Shown here one piece after another: positions 18,008 through 26,356 of a DNA stretch of 64,000 bases; the stretch's first letter is position 1, and each line of letters begins with the position of its first letter. Source of the DNA: Microbacterium phyllosphaerae. GTDB lineage: Bacteria; Actinomycetota; Actinomycetes; Actinomycetales; Microbacteriaceae. A program made the position numbers and the translations under genes. The notes under the pieces were generated by a model. It searched no databases. It saw only the letters and a program-made list of their open reading frames with translations, and was not told the DNA's origin. The DNA is taken from contig NZ_JAGIOA010000001.1 in assembly GCF_017876435.1 (NCBI RefSeq), forward strand, positions 62,001 to 126,000. Reading direction: 5' to 3'.

Positions 18008-18964
18008 ATGACCCTCACCGAGACCCCCTCGACTGCCGCGACTCCGGCGACCGGCGGCTACATGGGCTTCATCGGCGTGAGCACCGGCTCGTCGTCGATC
18101 ATGACGGTGTTCCCGAAGTGGGCCGACGTACTGGGTCTTCCGACCGCGAACCTCATCGGGCACGATCTGCCGATGGATGCCACCCCTGAGCAGTACGTGG
18201 CCATGGTCGAGCAGATCCGCGACGACCCCCACCACCGGGGTGCCCTCGTCACGACGCACAAGATGAACGTCTTCGCCGCAGCATCCGACCTCTTCGACGA
18301 GCTCGACCCGTTCGCGGTCTCGTGCTCCGAGATCTCGAGCATCTCGAAGCGCGGCGACCGCCTGATCGGCCGCGCCAAGGATCCGCTCACGGTCGATCTC
18401 GCGCTGAACGACTTCCTGCCCGCCGACCACTTCGCCCGCACGGGAGCCGAGGTGGTGATCCTCGGCGCCGGCGGCTCGGGCACGGCACTCAGCTGGGCAC
18501 TGGCGGAGCGAGCGGATGCTCCGGCGAAGATCACCGTGACCGCCCGCGACGACGAGAAGCTCGACCACCTGCGCGAGGTGCACCGCCAGCACGGCACTCC
18601 CGAGGGGCTGATCACCTACGTGCGCACCGACACGGTGCAGGATGCCGCGACGATCGTCGCAGCGGCACCCACGGGGTCGCTGATCGTGAACGCGACGGGA
18701 CTCGGCAAGGATCGCCCCGGCTCGCCGTTGCCTGACGATGTGGTGTTCCCCGAGGGCGCGTGGGTGTGGGAGTTCAACTACCGCGGCTCGCTGGAGTTCC
18801 TGCATCAGGCCCACGCCCAGGAGGCCGCGCGGGGCCTGCATGTGGTCGACGGCTGGCGCTACTTCATCCACGGCTGGTCGCAGGTCGTCGCCGACGTGTT
18901 CGAGATCGACCTCACCCCCGAGATCGTCGAGCGCCTCGCCGAGGCCGCAGAATCGGCGCGCTGA
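18008..18964 (+). CDS. Divergent shikimate-dehydrogenase-like oxidoreductase
   Basis: 318 residues with the two-domain shikimate dehydrogenase layout: a substrate domain with GVSTGSSSIMTVFPKW, then a Rossmann motif GAGGSGTALSWAL near residue 157. The catalytic Lys is kept in LVTTHKMNV and an Asp in GRAKDPLTVD, but the usual shikimate-binding HSxSPxxHN and NVTxPxK patterns are altered. It therefore probably oxidises a different cyclic or linear polyol. AAGGA lies before the ATG, and the stop overlaps the next start (TGATG). Confidence 0.8.
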   Translation: MTLTETPSTAATPATGGYMGFIGVSTGSSSIMTVFPKWADVLGLPTANLIGHDLPMDATPEQYVAMVEQIRDDPHHRGALVTTHKMNVFAAASDLFDELDPFAVSCSEISSISKRGDRLIGRAKDPLTVDLALNDFLPADHFARTGAEVVILGAGGSGTALSWALAERADAPAKITVTARDDEKLDHLREVHRQHGTPEGLITYVRTDTVQDAATIVAAAPTGSLIVNATGLGKDRPGSPLPDDVVFPEGAWVWEFNYRGSLEFLHQAHAQEAARGLHVVDGWRYFIHGWSQVVADVFEIDLTPEIVERLAEAAESAR

Positions 18965-19932
18965 TGCCCGTCGTCCGGACGGTGCTCGGCGACATCGATC
19001 CGACACAGCTCGGGTCGACGAACTATCACGAGCACCTCTTCCAGATCTCACCCCTGCTCCCGGGTGACGAACTCGACGACGAAGCTCTTTCAGGTCGAGA
19101 GGCCGCACTGCTGAAGGCCAGCGGCTTCGAGGCCATGATCGACGCCACGCCATTCGGGCTCGGCCGCGACCCCGAAGCGGTCGCCCGCATCAGCGCGGGC
19201 ACCGGGATGCACGTCGTCGCGACCACAGGCCGCCATCGCGAGGCCCACTACGGCGCCGATCACCCGCTGCAGGCGTGGAGCGGCGACCGCCTCGCGGCAC
19301 TGTTCATCGCCGAGGTGACGCGCGGGATGCCGGTCGACGATGCGCTCGTGTTCGAGGGACCGGACGTTCCGCGCGCCGCCTCCCCCGATGGCGCCCCTGT
19401 TCGGGCAGGCATGCTCAAGGCCGGAGTCGGCTACTGGAGCATCACCCCCTTCGAGCACACGACGCTGCTCGCGGTCGCCGAGGCTCATCGTGCGACCGGG
19501 GCGCCGGTGATGGTGCACCTGGAGTTCTGCACGGCGGCCCACGAGGTGCTCGATCTGCTCGAGGCGGCCGGCGTCGCATCCGATCGGGTGGTGCTCGCAC
19601 ATGCCGACCGCGACCCGGATGCCGGACTGCATGCGTCCCTCGCCGAACGCGGTGCCTACTTGGGATACGACGGCTTCGCCCGACCGCGCACCCGATCGGA
19701 TGCCGAGCTGCTCGCCCTCACCGAGAAGGTCGTGGCCTTCGGCGCCGCGGACCGCGTGCTGCTCGGCGGCGACGTCGCCCGCCGCACCCGCTACATCTCC
19801 TATGGCGGCATGCCCGGCCTCGCCTACCTCGGCGAGCGCTACCTGCCGCGCCTGCGCTCCGCCGTCGGCGACGACGCCGTGGAGCGGATGCTCGTCGCGA
19901 ACCCCGCACGCCTGCTCACCCTGTCGTCCTGA
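18964..19932 (+). CDS. Phosphotriesterase-family metal hydrolase, probable sugar-lactonase
   Basis: 322 residues of the amidohydrolase superfamily. The binuclear site is visible: HxH in NYHEHLF near residue 20, bridging Lys in GMLKAGVGYW, His in VMVHLEF and VLAHADRDPD, and Asp in LLGGDVARR. Several members next to sugar genes hydrolyse phosphorylated sugar lactones (established for the family), which would suit an operon with a kinase and dehydrogenases. Organophosphate hydrolysis is not implied. It starts within the stop of the preceding gene. Confidence 0.85.
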   Translation: MPVVRTVLGDIDPTQLGSTNYHEHLFQISPLLPGDELDDEALSGREAALLKASGFEAMIDATPFGLGRDPEAVARISAGTGMHVVATTGRHREAHYGADHPLQAWSGDRLAALFIAEVTRGMPVDDALVFEGPDVPRAASPDGAPVRAGMLKAGVGYWSITPFEHTTLLAVAEAHRATGAPVMVHLEFCTAAHEVLDLLEAAGVASDRVVLAHADRDPDAGLHASLAERGAYLGYDGFARPRTRSDAELLALTEKVVAFGAADRVLLGGDVARRTRYISYGGMPGLAYLGERYLPRLRSAVGDDAVERMLVANPARLLTLSS

Positions 19933-19972
19933 CGCCGCATCCCGCATCCCGCATCCACCCCGAGGAGTTCTC

Positions 19973-20269
19973 ATGGCCGAGCCGACCATCCTTCACGCCG
20001 TGTTCACCGCACGCCCCGCGAAGGGCGACGAGGTGGCCGCACTGCTGAGCGATTTCGCCGAGGTCGTACGGGCCGAAGAGGGCAACGTCGTGTTCGATGC
20101 GACGCGCCTCGTCGATGACCCCGACCGCTTCTTCGTCTACGAGGTCTATCGCGACGAAGCGGCATTCCAGGCGCACATCGCAGCTCCGGCCGGCGTGCCC
20201 TTCAACGAGGCACTGCAGCAGCTGATCGTCGAGCCGTCGTCGATCCTGACCTTCCTCCGCCGCGTCTGA
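19973..20269 (+). CDS. ABM-fold (antibiotic biosynthesis monooxygenase-like) small protein
   Basis: 98 residues of the dimeric ferredoxin-like ABM fold, with the typical RFFVYEVYRDEAAFQAHIAA segment. Such proteins act as cofactor-free monooxygenases or as mutarotase-like partners of sugar pathways (compare the similar fold of rhamnose mutarotase). GAGGAG lies five bases before the ATG. Being last in the sugar operon, a mutarotase or accessory isomerase role is as likely as oxygenation. Confidence 0.82.
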   Translation: MAEPTILHAVFTARPAKGDEVAALLSDFAEVVRAEEGNVVFDATRLVDDPDRFFVYEVYRDEAAFQAHIAAPAGVPFNEALQQLIVEPSSILTFLRRV

Positions 20270-20422
20270 CCCACGCCGCCAGCTCACCACTCCGGCATCC
20301 GCGCCGTCTTTCACACCTGCATGCCCAGAAGACAGGTGCATGCCGATTCCGCGCGTCTCGGCCTGCATCCGTGATCTGAGCATGCATCTGTGCACAGCTC
20401 CCGCACGCCGCCACCGGGCACG

Positions 20423-20458
20423 CGAGAAGCCCCCCGCCCGAAGGCGAGGGGCTTCTCG
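20423..20458. terminator. Terminator of the ribose-type ABC operon
   Basis: Arms CGAGAAGCCCC (20423-20433) and GGGGCTTCTCG (20448-20458) pair perfectly. It lies between convergent operons. The rest of the gap, 20270-20422, holds only several GCATGC-containing words (CACCTGCATGC, AGGTGCATGC) and no gene. Confidence 0.75.
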
Positions 20459-20471
20459 TCAGATCAGCGGG

Positions 20472-21470
20472 TCACTGGTAGAGAACCGCGGCGATCTTCT
20501 CGTCCTCGATGTTCGTGCTGTCGTACCAGTACGAACCGGTGTCGTAGAACTCGTCGACGTCGTCGCCGTTGGCGGCGTCGTACGCCGCCTGGACGACCTG
20601 CTCGCCGATGCCGATCGGGTCCTGCGTGATGGCGCCGGCCATCGTGCCGTCCTTGATCGCGTTGATCTGCGCGGCTCCCGAGTCGAAGCCGACGATCGTG
20701 ATCTTGCCCTTCTCGAGACCGAGCTCGTTCACGGCGTTCACGACGCCGATGGCCGAGCCCTCGTTGGTTCCGTAGATGCCCTTGAGGTCGGGGTGGGCGG
20801 CGATCAGCGTCTTCGCGATGTCGGCCGACTTCAGGTGGTCGCCGTCACCGTACTGGATGTCGACGATCTTGATGTCGGGGAAGTCCGCCTCCATCTTCTC
20901 GACGAAGCCGTCACGACGCTCGACGCCGGTCGAGTTGATGTTCGAGTGACCGACGATGGCGACCTCGCCCTTGCCGCCGATCAGCTCGGCCATGTGCTCT
21001 GCCGCGAGCGCGCCGGCGACCTTGCTGTCGGTCGCCGAGAGGCTCAGGCCCACGTCGCCGTCGCAGGGGGCGTCGAAGTAGACGACGGGGATGTCCTTGG
21101 CCTTGGCCTGCTCGAGCGGGGCGACGCACGCCTCGGGGTCGAGGGCGGCGTAGGCGATGGCATCCGGGTTCTTGTCGATCGCGGTGGTCAGCATCTCGAG
21201 CTGCTGGGCGATCTCGGTCTCGGCCGCGGGGCCCTCGAACGTGATCTTCACGCCGAGCTCCTCGGCCTTCTGCTCCGCGCCCTTCTTGACGGCCTGCCAG
21301 AACTGGTGCTGGAAGCCCTTCGAGACGAGCGCGATGTACATCTCGCCGTCGCCACTGCCTCCGTCGCCGCTGCCTTCTTCGATGACGTCACCGCCGCCTG
21401 CGCAGCCCGCGAAGACGAGGGCGGATGCGGCCACGAGTGCCGCGAATGCGGTCTTCTTGCCGAATTTCAT
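20472..21470 (-). CDS. Ribose-type ABC substrate-binding lipoprotein
   Basis: 332 residues. A signal peptide with lipobox LVFAGC (Cys23) is followed by an acidic Gly/Ser linker and a class B sugar-binding domain of the RbsB/XylF type (Peripla_BP_4). The ATG at 21470 has TGGAG six bases upstream. It is the third gene of an rbsA-rbsC-rbsB-type operon. The family binds ribose, allose, xylose and related sugars; the ligand here should be the inducer sugar of the shared regulon, which is unknown. Confidence 0.9.
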   Translation of the reverse strand: MKFGKKTAFAALVAASALVFAGCAGGGDVIEEGSGDGGSGDGEMYIALVSKGFQHQFWQAVKKGAEQKAEELGVKITFEGPAAETEIAQQLEMLTTAIDKNPDAIAYAALDPEACVAPLEQAKAKDIPVVYFDAPCDGDVGLSLSATDSKVAGALAAEHMAELIGGKGEVAIVGHSNINSTGVERRDGFVEKMEADFPDIKIVDIQYGDGDHLKSADIAKTLIAAHPDLKGIYGTNEGSAIGVVNAVNELGLEKGKITIVGFDSGAAQINAIKDGTMAGAITQDPIGIGEQVVQAAYDAANGDDVDEFYDTGSYWYDSTNIEDEKIAAVLYQ

Positions 21471-21520
21471 GGAAACTCCATTGTTCTCTGTGTGGTGGTG
21501 GGGGGTGTAGATCTGTGGGA

Positions 21521-22555
21521 TCAGGTGCGCTGGCGGTTGCGCAGCGAGTCGAGGAACACGGCCAGCAGCACGACGATGCCGACGACGATGTTCTGCCATT
21601 CGGACTGGATCGACATGATGCGCAGGCCGTTGACGAGCACGCTCATGATCAGCGCACCGATCACGGTGCCGAGGATCGAGCCTCGTCCGCCGAGCAGCGA
21701 GGTTCCGCCGATGATGACTGCGGCGATCGCCTGCAGCTCGTAGCCGGTGCCGATCTGCGGCTGAGCCGAGTCGAGTCGGGCGGCGATGACGATGCCCGCG
21801 ATGCCGGTGAAGGCGCCGGCGAACATGTAGATGAGGATCGTCCAGCGCCGGGTGTTCACACCCGAGAGGCGCGTGGCCTCCTCGTTCGAGCCGATCGCGA
21901 AGGTGTAGCGGCCGAGAAGCGTCTTCGACAGCACCAGCCAGGCGATGATCGCGGCCACGGCGGTGATCAGCACGGCGTTCGGGATGCCGGGGATGATCAC
22001 GCCGAGCGCGATCTTCTTGAAGTCGGGGGCCGACGTCGAGAAGTAGATCGGCGAGACGTTCGAGATGACGAGGGCGAGGCCTCCGGCGATCATCATCATC
22101 GCGAGGGTCGCGATGAACGGGGGCAGTCGGAGGAACGTGATGTTGATGCCGTTCACGAGCCCCATCAGGACGCCCGTGAGCACACCGCCGATCACGCCGA
22201 CCCAGACCGGGAGTCCCATGTTCGTCACGAACACACCCGTCATCACGGCGCAGAGCGCCATGCCGGTGCCGATCGACAGGTCGATGCCGCCGGTGATGAT
22301 GACGAAGGTCGTGCCGAGGGCCAGGATGCCGATGACCGCGGTCGACAGCAGCACCGTGGCGATGTTGCTGAAGGTGAAGAAGGCGGGGCTGGCGATCGAG
22401 AAGAAGACCACGAGCACGATCAGCGTGCCGAAGGCGAGCGACTGCTGGAGCTGGCGCCGGAGGAACCCGCCGATGTCGCGCTTGTCGGTGTTCTCATCGA
22501 CCGCTGTCTGGATGATCGTCGTCGTCGACGATCCCTGCTGCTGCGGGGTGCTCAT
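21521..22555 (-). CDS. Ribose-type ABC permease
   Basis: 344 residues with eight to ten membrane helices of the RbsC/branched-chain permease family. The family mark GGIDLSIGTGMALCAV and the IAAVIIGGTSLLGGRGS motif near the C-terminus are clear. It overlaps the ATPase gene by one base. It carries the sugar delivered by the downstream-encoded lipoprotein. Confidence 0.94.
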   Translation of the reverse strand: MSTPQQQGSSTTTIIQTAVDENTDKRDIGGFLRRQLQQSLAFGTLIVLVVFFSIASPAFFTFSNIATVLLSTAVIGILALGTTFVIITGGIDLSIGTGMALCAVMTGVFVTNMGLPVWVGVIGGVLTGVLMGLVNGINITFLRLPPFIATLAMMMIAGGLALVISNVSPIYFSTSAPDFKKIALGVIIPGIPNAVLITAVAAIIAWLVLSKTLLGRYTFAIGSNEEATRLSGVNTRRWTILIYMFAGAFTGIAGIVIAARLDSAQPQIGTGYELQAIAAVIIGGTSLLGGRGSILGTVIGALIMSVLVNGLRIMSIQSEWQNIVVGIVVLLAVFLDSLRNRQRT

Positions 22556-24057
22556 CAGTCTTCCTCCCCGTGGGCTGCGAGTTGCATGATCTTCTCCTGG
22601 CTGGCTTCTTCGTTGCGGAGCGTCCCGGTGATGCGACCGTTCGCGAAGACCGCGATGCGGTTCGCGACGCGGAGGATCTCCGGGAGCTCCGATGAGATGA
22701 CGATGATGGATTTGCCCTGATCAGCGAGCTGCTGCATCAGGCGGTAGATCTCCTCTTTCGCGCCGACGTCGATGCCTCGGGTCGGTTCGTCGAAGATGAG
22801 GATGTCGCAGTCGCGCATCAGCCACCGGGCGATGACGACCTTCTGCTGGTTCCCTCCGGAGAGGAGCTTCACGATCTGGTTCACGGAGGGCGTCTTCACC
22901 CTCAGCTGCTGCACGTACTCCTTGGTGCGGTTCTTCGCCTTGTTGTCGCCCATCCAGCCGATGCCGTTGGCGTACGAGCCGAGCGACGCGAGCACGGTGT
23001 TGAACGTGACGTCCTGCTCGAGCATGAGACCCAGCAGCTTGCGGTCCTCCGAGAGGTAGCCGAGGCCGTGCTTCACGGCATCCGCCGGCTGTCCGATGCG
23101 CACCTGCTGTCCGCTGATCGCGATCGAGCCTCCGTCGCGATGATCCGCCCCGATGACCGCTCGAGCGGTCTCGGTGCGCCCCGCGCCCATGAGTCCGGCG
23201 AAGCCGAGGATCTCGCCCCGGTGCAGCTGGAACGACACGTCTTTCAGGAGGGTCTTGGTCGAGAGCCCCTGCACGTCGAGCACGATCGGGTCGTTGATGT
23301 GATCGCGGGCTTCGGGGCGGGTGCCCTCGTCGATCACTCGTCCGACCATCATCTCGATGATCTTCGGGACGCTGACCTCCGACTTGTCCAGTGATCCGAT
23401 GTATGTGCCGTCTCGGAGCACCGTGACCCGGTCGGCGAGGCGTCGCAGCTCGTCCATGCGGTGCGAGATGTAGACGATGCCGGTGCCGGATGCCCGCAGC
23501 TGCTCGATGAGCACGAACAGGGTCTCGGTCTCGGAGTCGGTGAGCGCCGACGTCGGCTCGTCCATGATGAGCACCTTGGCGTTGAACGACAGCGCCTTCG
23601 CGATCTCGACCATCTGCTGCTCGGCCACGGTGAGCTCGCCGACGAGCTGGCGCGGATTCAACCGGATGCCGAGGCGCTGCAGCAGCTCGGCGGTCTGCTT
23701 GTTCAGCTTGCCCTCCGAGAGGAACGGGCCGGTCGTGGGCTCACGCCCCACGAAGATGTTCTGCGCGACGGTGAGGTCGGGCATCAGGTTGAGCTCCTGG
23801 TGGATGATCGTGATTCCGAGCTGCTGCGCCTGCAGCGGGCTGGTGAGTTCGACCTCCGCGCCCTCGAACGTGATCGTTCCCTCGTCCTTGGTGTAGATCC
23901 CGGACAGGATCTTCATCAGAGTGGACTTGCCCGCGCCGTTCTCGCCCACGAGCACGAGCACCTCACCGGCCCGCACCTCGAGGTGCACGTCCTTGAGAGC
24001 CTGCACACCGGGGAATCCCTTGCTGATCCCCTCGACTCTGAGAATGGGGTCACTCAT
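22555..24057 (-). CDS. Ribose-type ABC ATPase with two nucleotide-binding domains
   Basis: 500 residues, two ABC domains in tandem as in RbsA. The first domain has Walker A GENGAGKST near residue 38 and Walker B VLIMDEPTSALT; the second has signature LSGGNQQKV and Walker B ILIFDEPTRGID. The second Walker A is degenerate (GLMGAGRTE), normal for this family. It is first in the operon. A regulon operator lies at 24194-24209, 137 bp upstream of its start. Confidence 0.95.
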   Translation of the reverse strand: MSDPILRVEGISKGFPGVQALKDVHLEVRAGEVLVLVGENGAGKSTLMKILSGIYTKDEGTITFEGAEVELTSPLQAQQLGITIIHQELNLMPDLTVAQNIFVGREPTTGPFLSEGKLNKQTAELLQRLGIRLNPRQLVGELTVAEQQMVEIAKALSFNAKVLIMDEPTSALTDSETETLFVLIEQLRASGTGIVYISHRMDELRRLADRVTVLRDGTYIGSLDKSEVSVPKIIEMMVGRVIDEGTRPEARDHINDPIVLDVQGLSTKTLLKDVSFQLHRGEILGFAGLMGAGRTETARAVIGADHRDGGSIAISGQQVRIGQPADAVKHGLGYLSEDRKLLGLMLEQDVTFNTVLASLGSYANGIGWMGDNKAKNRTKEYVQQLRVKTPSVNQIVKLLSGGNQQKVVIARWLMRDCDILIFDEPTRGIDVGAKEEIYRLMQQLADQGKSIIVISSELPEILRVANRIAVFANGRITGTLRNEEASQEKIMQLAAHGEED

Positions 24058-24193
24058 GTGCTCACCTGCTTCCTTGAAGGTCGTTATCCGCTGAGTCCGG
24101 TCGGGTCCGGAAACATCGGATCAATTCTGCAACCTGCGCCCCGCCCTGCGCAAGTTGTATCTAAATGTAACTAAGACTCTCCGGGAAGGGAAG

Positions 24194-24209
24194 ACCTGTA
24201 ATAACAAGT
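24194..24209 (-). promoter_or_regulatory. Regulon operator upstream of the ribose-type ABC operon
   Basis: ACCTGTAATAACAAGT, on the minus strand ACTTGTTATTACAGGT, matches the operators at 14864, 14887 and 51038. The gap 24058-24255 also contains an AT-rich stretch at about 24155-24175 with an imperfect inverted repeat that may hold the promoter. Confidence 0.75.
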
Positions 24210-24255
24210 TGGCCACAGGTTGCCCGCCGGTCGGTCGTCGCCGGTCGTCGTCGTG

Positions 24256-25125
24256 TCAGTGCAGCCGGATGGAGTCGACGGCGACGAGCTTGTCGCGGAT
24301 GTACGCGTTCGCGTGCGCTCCGAGCTCGGCGTTGTCGGTCCAGAGGTTGCGCCAGATGCCGAGCATCCGACTGAGGTCGGGGGCCACCACTGCCGACGAG
24401 AACGACTCGAACACGATCGGACCGTCGTAGCCGATGCGACCCAGCGCCTTGAAGAAGTTGTCGAAGTCGACGGTTCCCGTGCCGAGATACCCGCGGTGAC
24501 TCTCGCCGATGTGCACGTATCGGAGGGCCGGTGCGGCGTCGAGGACCGGCGCGAACATATCCGACTCCTCGATGTTCATGTGGTACGTGTCGAGGTGGAT
24601 GCCGACGTTCGGCCGATCGACCTGTGCGAGGTAGGCGAGCGCCTGCCGCGCCGTGTTCAGCACGTTCGTCTCGTAGCGGTTGACGACCTCGAGCGAGACC
24701 GACACTCCGCGTTCGGCGGCGTGGTCGGCGACGCGAGCGATCGTGCGACGACTGCTCTCGAGCCCTTCGGGCGTCACCGGATCCATGTACTTCTGCATCG
24801 CGCTGTAGATCACGCCGCAGAAGTGCTGTCCGCCGAGATCGGCGAGCACATCGACCGCCTTGAGCAGCAGCGCTTCGCCGGCGGCGACGACCGCCGGGTC
24901 CGAGCTCGTGACGTCGGTCGCGCCCGACAGGCCGAGCGAGGCGCTGACCGCGAGGTCGTGCTCTTCGAGGGCATCCTTCGCCGCGGCGACGTCGAACGAG
25001 AAGGGATCCATCAGGGGGAACTCGATCAGGTCGAATCCCGCCGCCTTCGTCTTCTCGACCGACAGGCGGATGCCGTCGGCATCGAAGCGTCCGGTCCAGA
25101 CGAGCCCGTGGCATCCGATGTTCAT
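24256..25125 (-). CDS. Ketose 3-epimerase (D-tagatose/D-psicose 3-epimerase family)
   Basis: 289 residues, TIM barrel. The Mn-site residues of ketose 3-epimerases are visible: Glu in SLEVVNRYET, Asp and His in HLDTYHMNIEE, His/Glu in HIGESHRGYLG, and the final Glu in IVFESFSS. HLDTYHMNIEE is nearly identical to the hallmark of psicose/tagatose epimerases. It swaps the C3 configuration of a free ketose. The ATG at 25125 is chosen over an upstream start because family members begin here. It is divergent from a LacI gene, with two operators between, and lies just upstream of the ABC importer, which may supply its substrate. Confidence 0.88.
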   Translation of the reverse strand: MNIGCHGLVWTGRFDADGIRLSVEKTKAAGFDLIEFPLMDPFSFDVAAAKDALEEHDLAVSASLGLSGATDVTSSDPAVVAAGEALLLKAVDVLADLGGQHFCGVIYSAMQKYMDPVTPEGLESSRRTIARVADHAAERGVSVSLEVVNRYETNVLNTARQALAYLAQVDRPNVGIHLDTYHMNIEESDMFAPVLDAAPALRYVHIGESHRGYLGTGTVDFDNFFKALGRIGYDGPIVFESFSSAVVAPDLSRMLGIWRNLWTDNAELGAHANAYIRDKLVAVDSIRLH

Positions 25126-25168
25126 GAGACCTCTCGGAGACGGGTGTGGGGCACCATCGCCTCTGCGG

Positions 25169-25251
25169 GTTGGCACGTTCCAACTCCGCGTTCAGGTCAC
25201 GGTACGCGGGGCGTGGATGCCGTGTCAAGAACTTTCTTGGAACGTGCCAAC
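25169..25251. promoter_or_regulatory. Pair of LacI operators in the epimerase/LacI divergent promoter
   Basis: GTTGGCACGTTCCAAC (25169-25184) and its near reverse complement CTTGGAACGTGCCAAC (25236-25251) are LacI-style sites with central CG, 67 bp apart. Being face to face in a divergent promoter, they suit repression by looping of both the epimerase and the lacI gene. Confidence 0.8.
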
Positions 25252-25339
25252 CGCTCGGCTACTGTGGACACGTCGGTGCCGCGCCGGTGCGCAGAAGCCC
25301 CCGCGCAAGAGCGCACCGGCGAAGCCGACAAGGAGCTCC

Positions 25340-26341
25340 ATGCCCGCCAGCGTCAAAGATGTCGCAGCCCTCGCCGGGGTGTCGTCCTCGACCGTCTCGA
25401 ACTACCTGAACCACCCGCACGTGCTCGGCGAGGCCAGCTCCGCGAAGGTCAGAGACGCGATCGAGAAGCTCGGCTACGTGCCGAACGAGTCGGCGCGGCA
25501 ACTGCGGGCCGGATCGAGCAAGGCGCTCGCGCTGATCCTGCTCGACGCCTGGCTGCCGTACTTCCACGAGCTCTCCCGCGGCGTGGAAGACGTTGCCCGC
25601 GAGGGCGGATGGTCGCTCTTCTTCAGCAACAGCGCCCGCGATGCCGCCCTCGAACGCCGCAACATCGACATGTTCGAGGCGCACCGGGTGCAGGGCATCG
25701 TGATCTACCCCCTCGACGACGTCGTGCCCCGACTCGAGCAGCTCGCGGAGCGCGGCATCCGCTCCGTCGTCGTCGGTCCCATCCCCGACTCGTCGACCGT
25801 CGGGTCGGTGCGCTTCGACGATCGCGGCGGCGGGCGCCTCGCCGGCGAGCATCTGCTGTCGATCGGTCGTCGCCGCATCCTGTTCCTGGGGGCGCCGAGC
25901 GTCAGCCAGTCGAACGACCGGCTGCAGGGTCTGCGTGACGCGGCGGCGGGATCGGATGCCGCGGTCGACGTGTTCGACGTGCCGCACCTGACGACGGAGG
26001 ACGGCCTCGACATCGCCGAGCGGATCATCGCGCTGGCGTCCGCTGACCGCCCCGATGCGATCTTCGCCGCGAACGACATGGTGGCGATCGGGGTGCTCAC
26101 CCGACTGCTGCGCGAAGGGATCCGCGTGCCGGAGGAGATCGCGCTCGTCGGCTTCGACGACGTCGCGCAGGCTCACCAGACCGTCGTGCCGCTCACGAGC
26201 GTGCGGCAGCCCGGGTACGAGATCGGCCGCGCGGCGGGTGCGGCACTGATCCGCCAGCTCACCGATCCGAGCGCCGACCTTCCCGCGCCGACGCCGTTCG
26301 CCGCCGAGCTCGTCGTGCGCGAGTCGACCGTCGGCCGCTGA
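25340..26341 (+). CDS. LacI-family repressor paired with the ketose 3-epimerase
   Basis: 333 residues. The HTH is at the very N-terminus (VKDVAALAGVSSSTVSNYL, residues 5-23), followed by the sensor domain with EIALVGFDDVAQAHQTVVPLTSV. The ATG at 25340 has AAGGAG five bases upstream and gives the usual start. Two matching operators lie in its promoter, so autoregulation and control of the divergent epimerase are likely. The operators differ from those of the other LacI in this window, so the two do not cross-regulate by this evidence. Confidence 0.92.
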   Translation: MPASVKDVAALAGVSSSTVSNYLNHPHVLGEASSAKVRDAIEKLGYVPNESARQLRAGSSKALALILLDAWLPYFHELSRGVEDVAREGGWSLFFSNSARDAALERRNIDMFEAHRVQGIVIYPLDDVVPRLEQLAERGIRSVVVGPIPDSSTVGSVRFDDRGGGRLAGEHLLSIGRRRILFLGAPSVSQSNDRLQGLRDAAAGSDAAVDVFDVPHLTTEDGLDIAERIIALASADRPDAIFAANDMVAIGVLTRLLREGIRVPEEIALVGFDDVAQAHQTVVPLTSVRQPGYEIGRAAGAALIRQLTDPSADLPAPTPFAAELVVRESTVGR

Positions 26342-26356
26342 GTCCGGTCGCCCGAC

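Noticed and set aside
25113..25123. Match to the fucose operator (GCATCCGATGT)
   Set aside because: It lies inside the first codons of the epimerase gene, differs at one base and has no promoter context; likely chance.
24161..25228. Long frame overlapping the ketose 3-epimerase gene
   Set aside because: It is in the same strand but another frame, Arg-rich and without motifs; the epimerase frame has all active-site residues.
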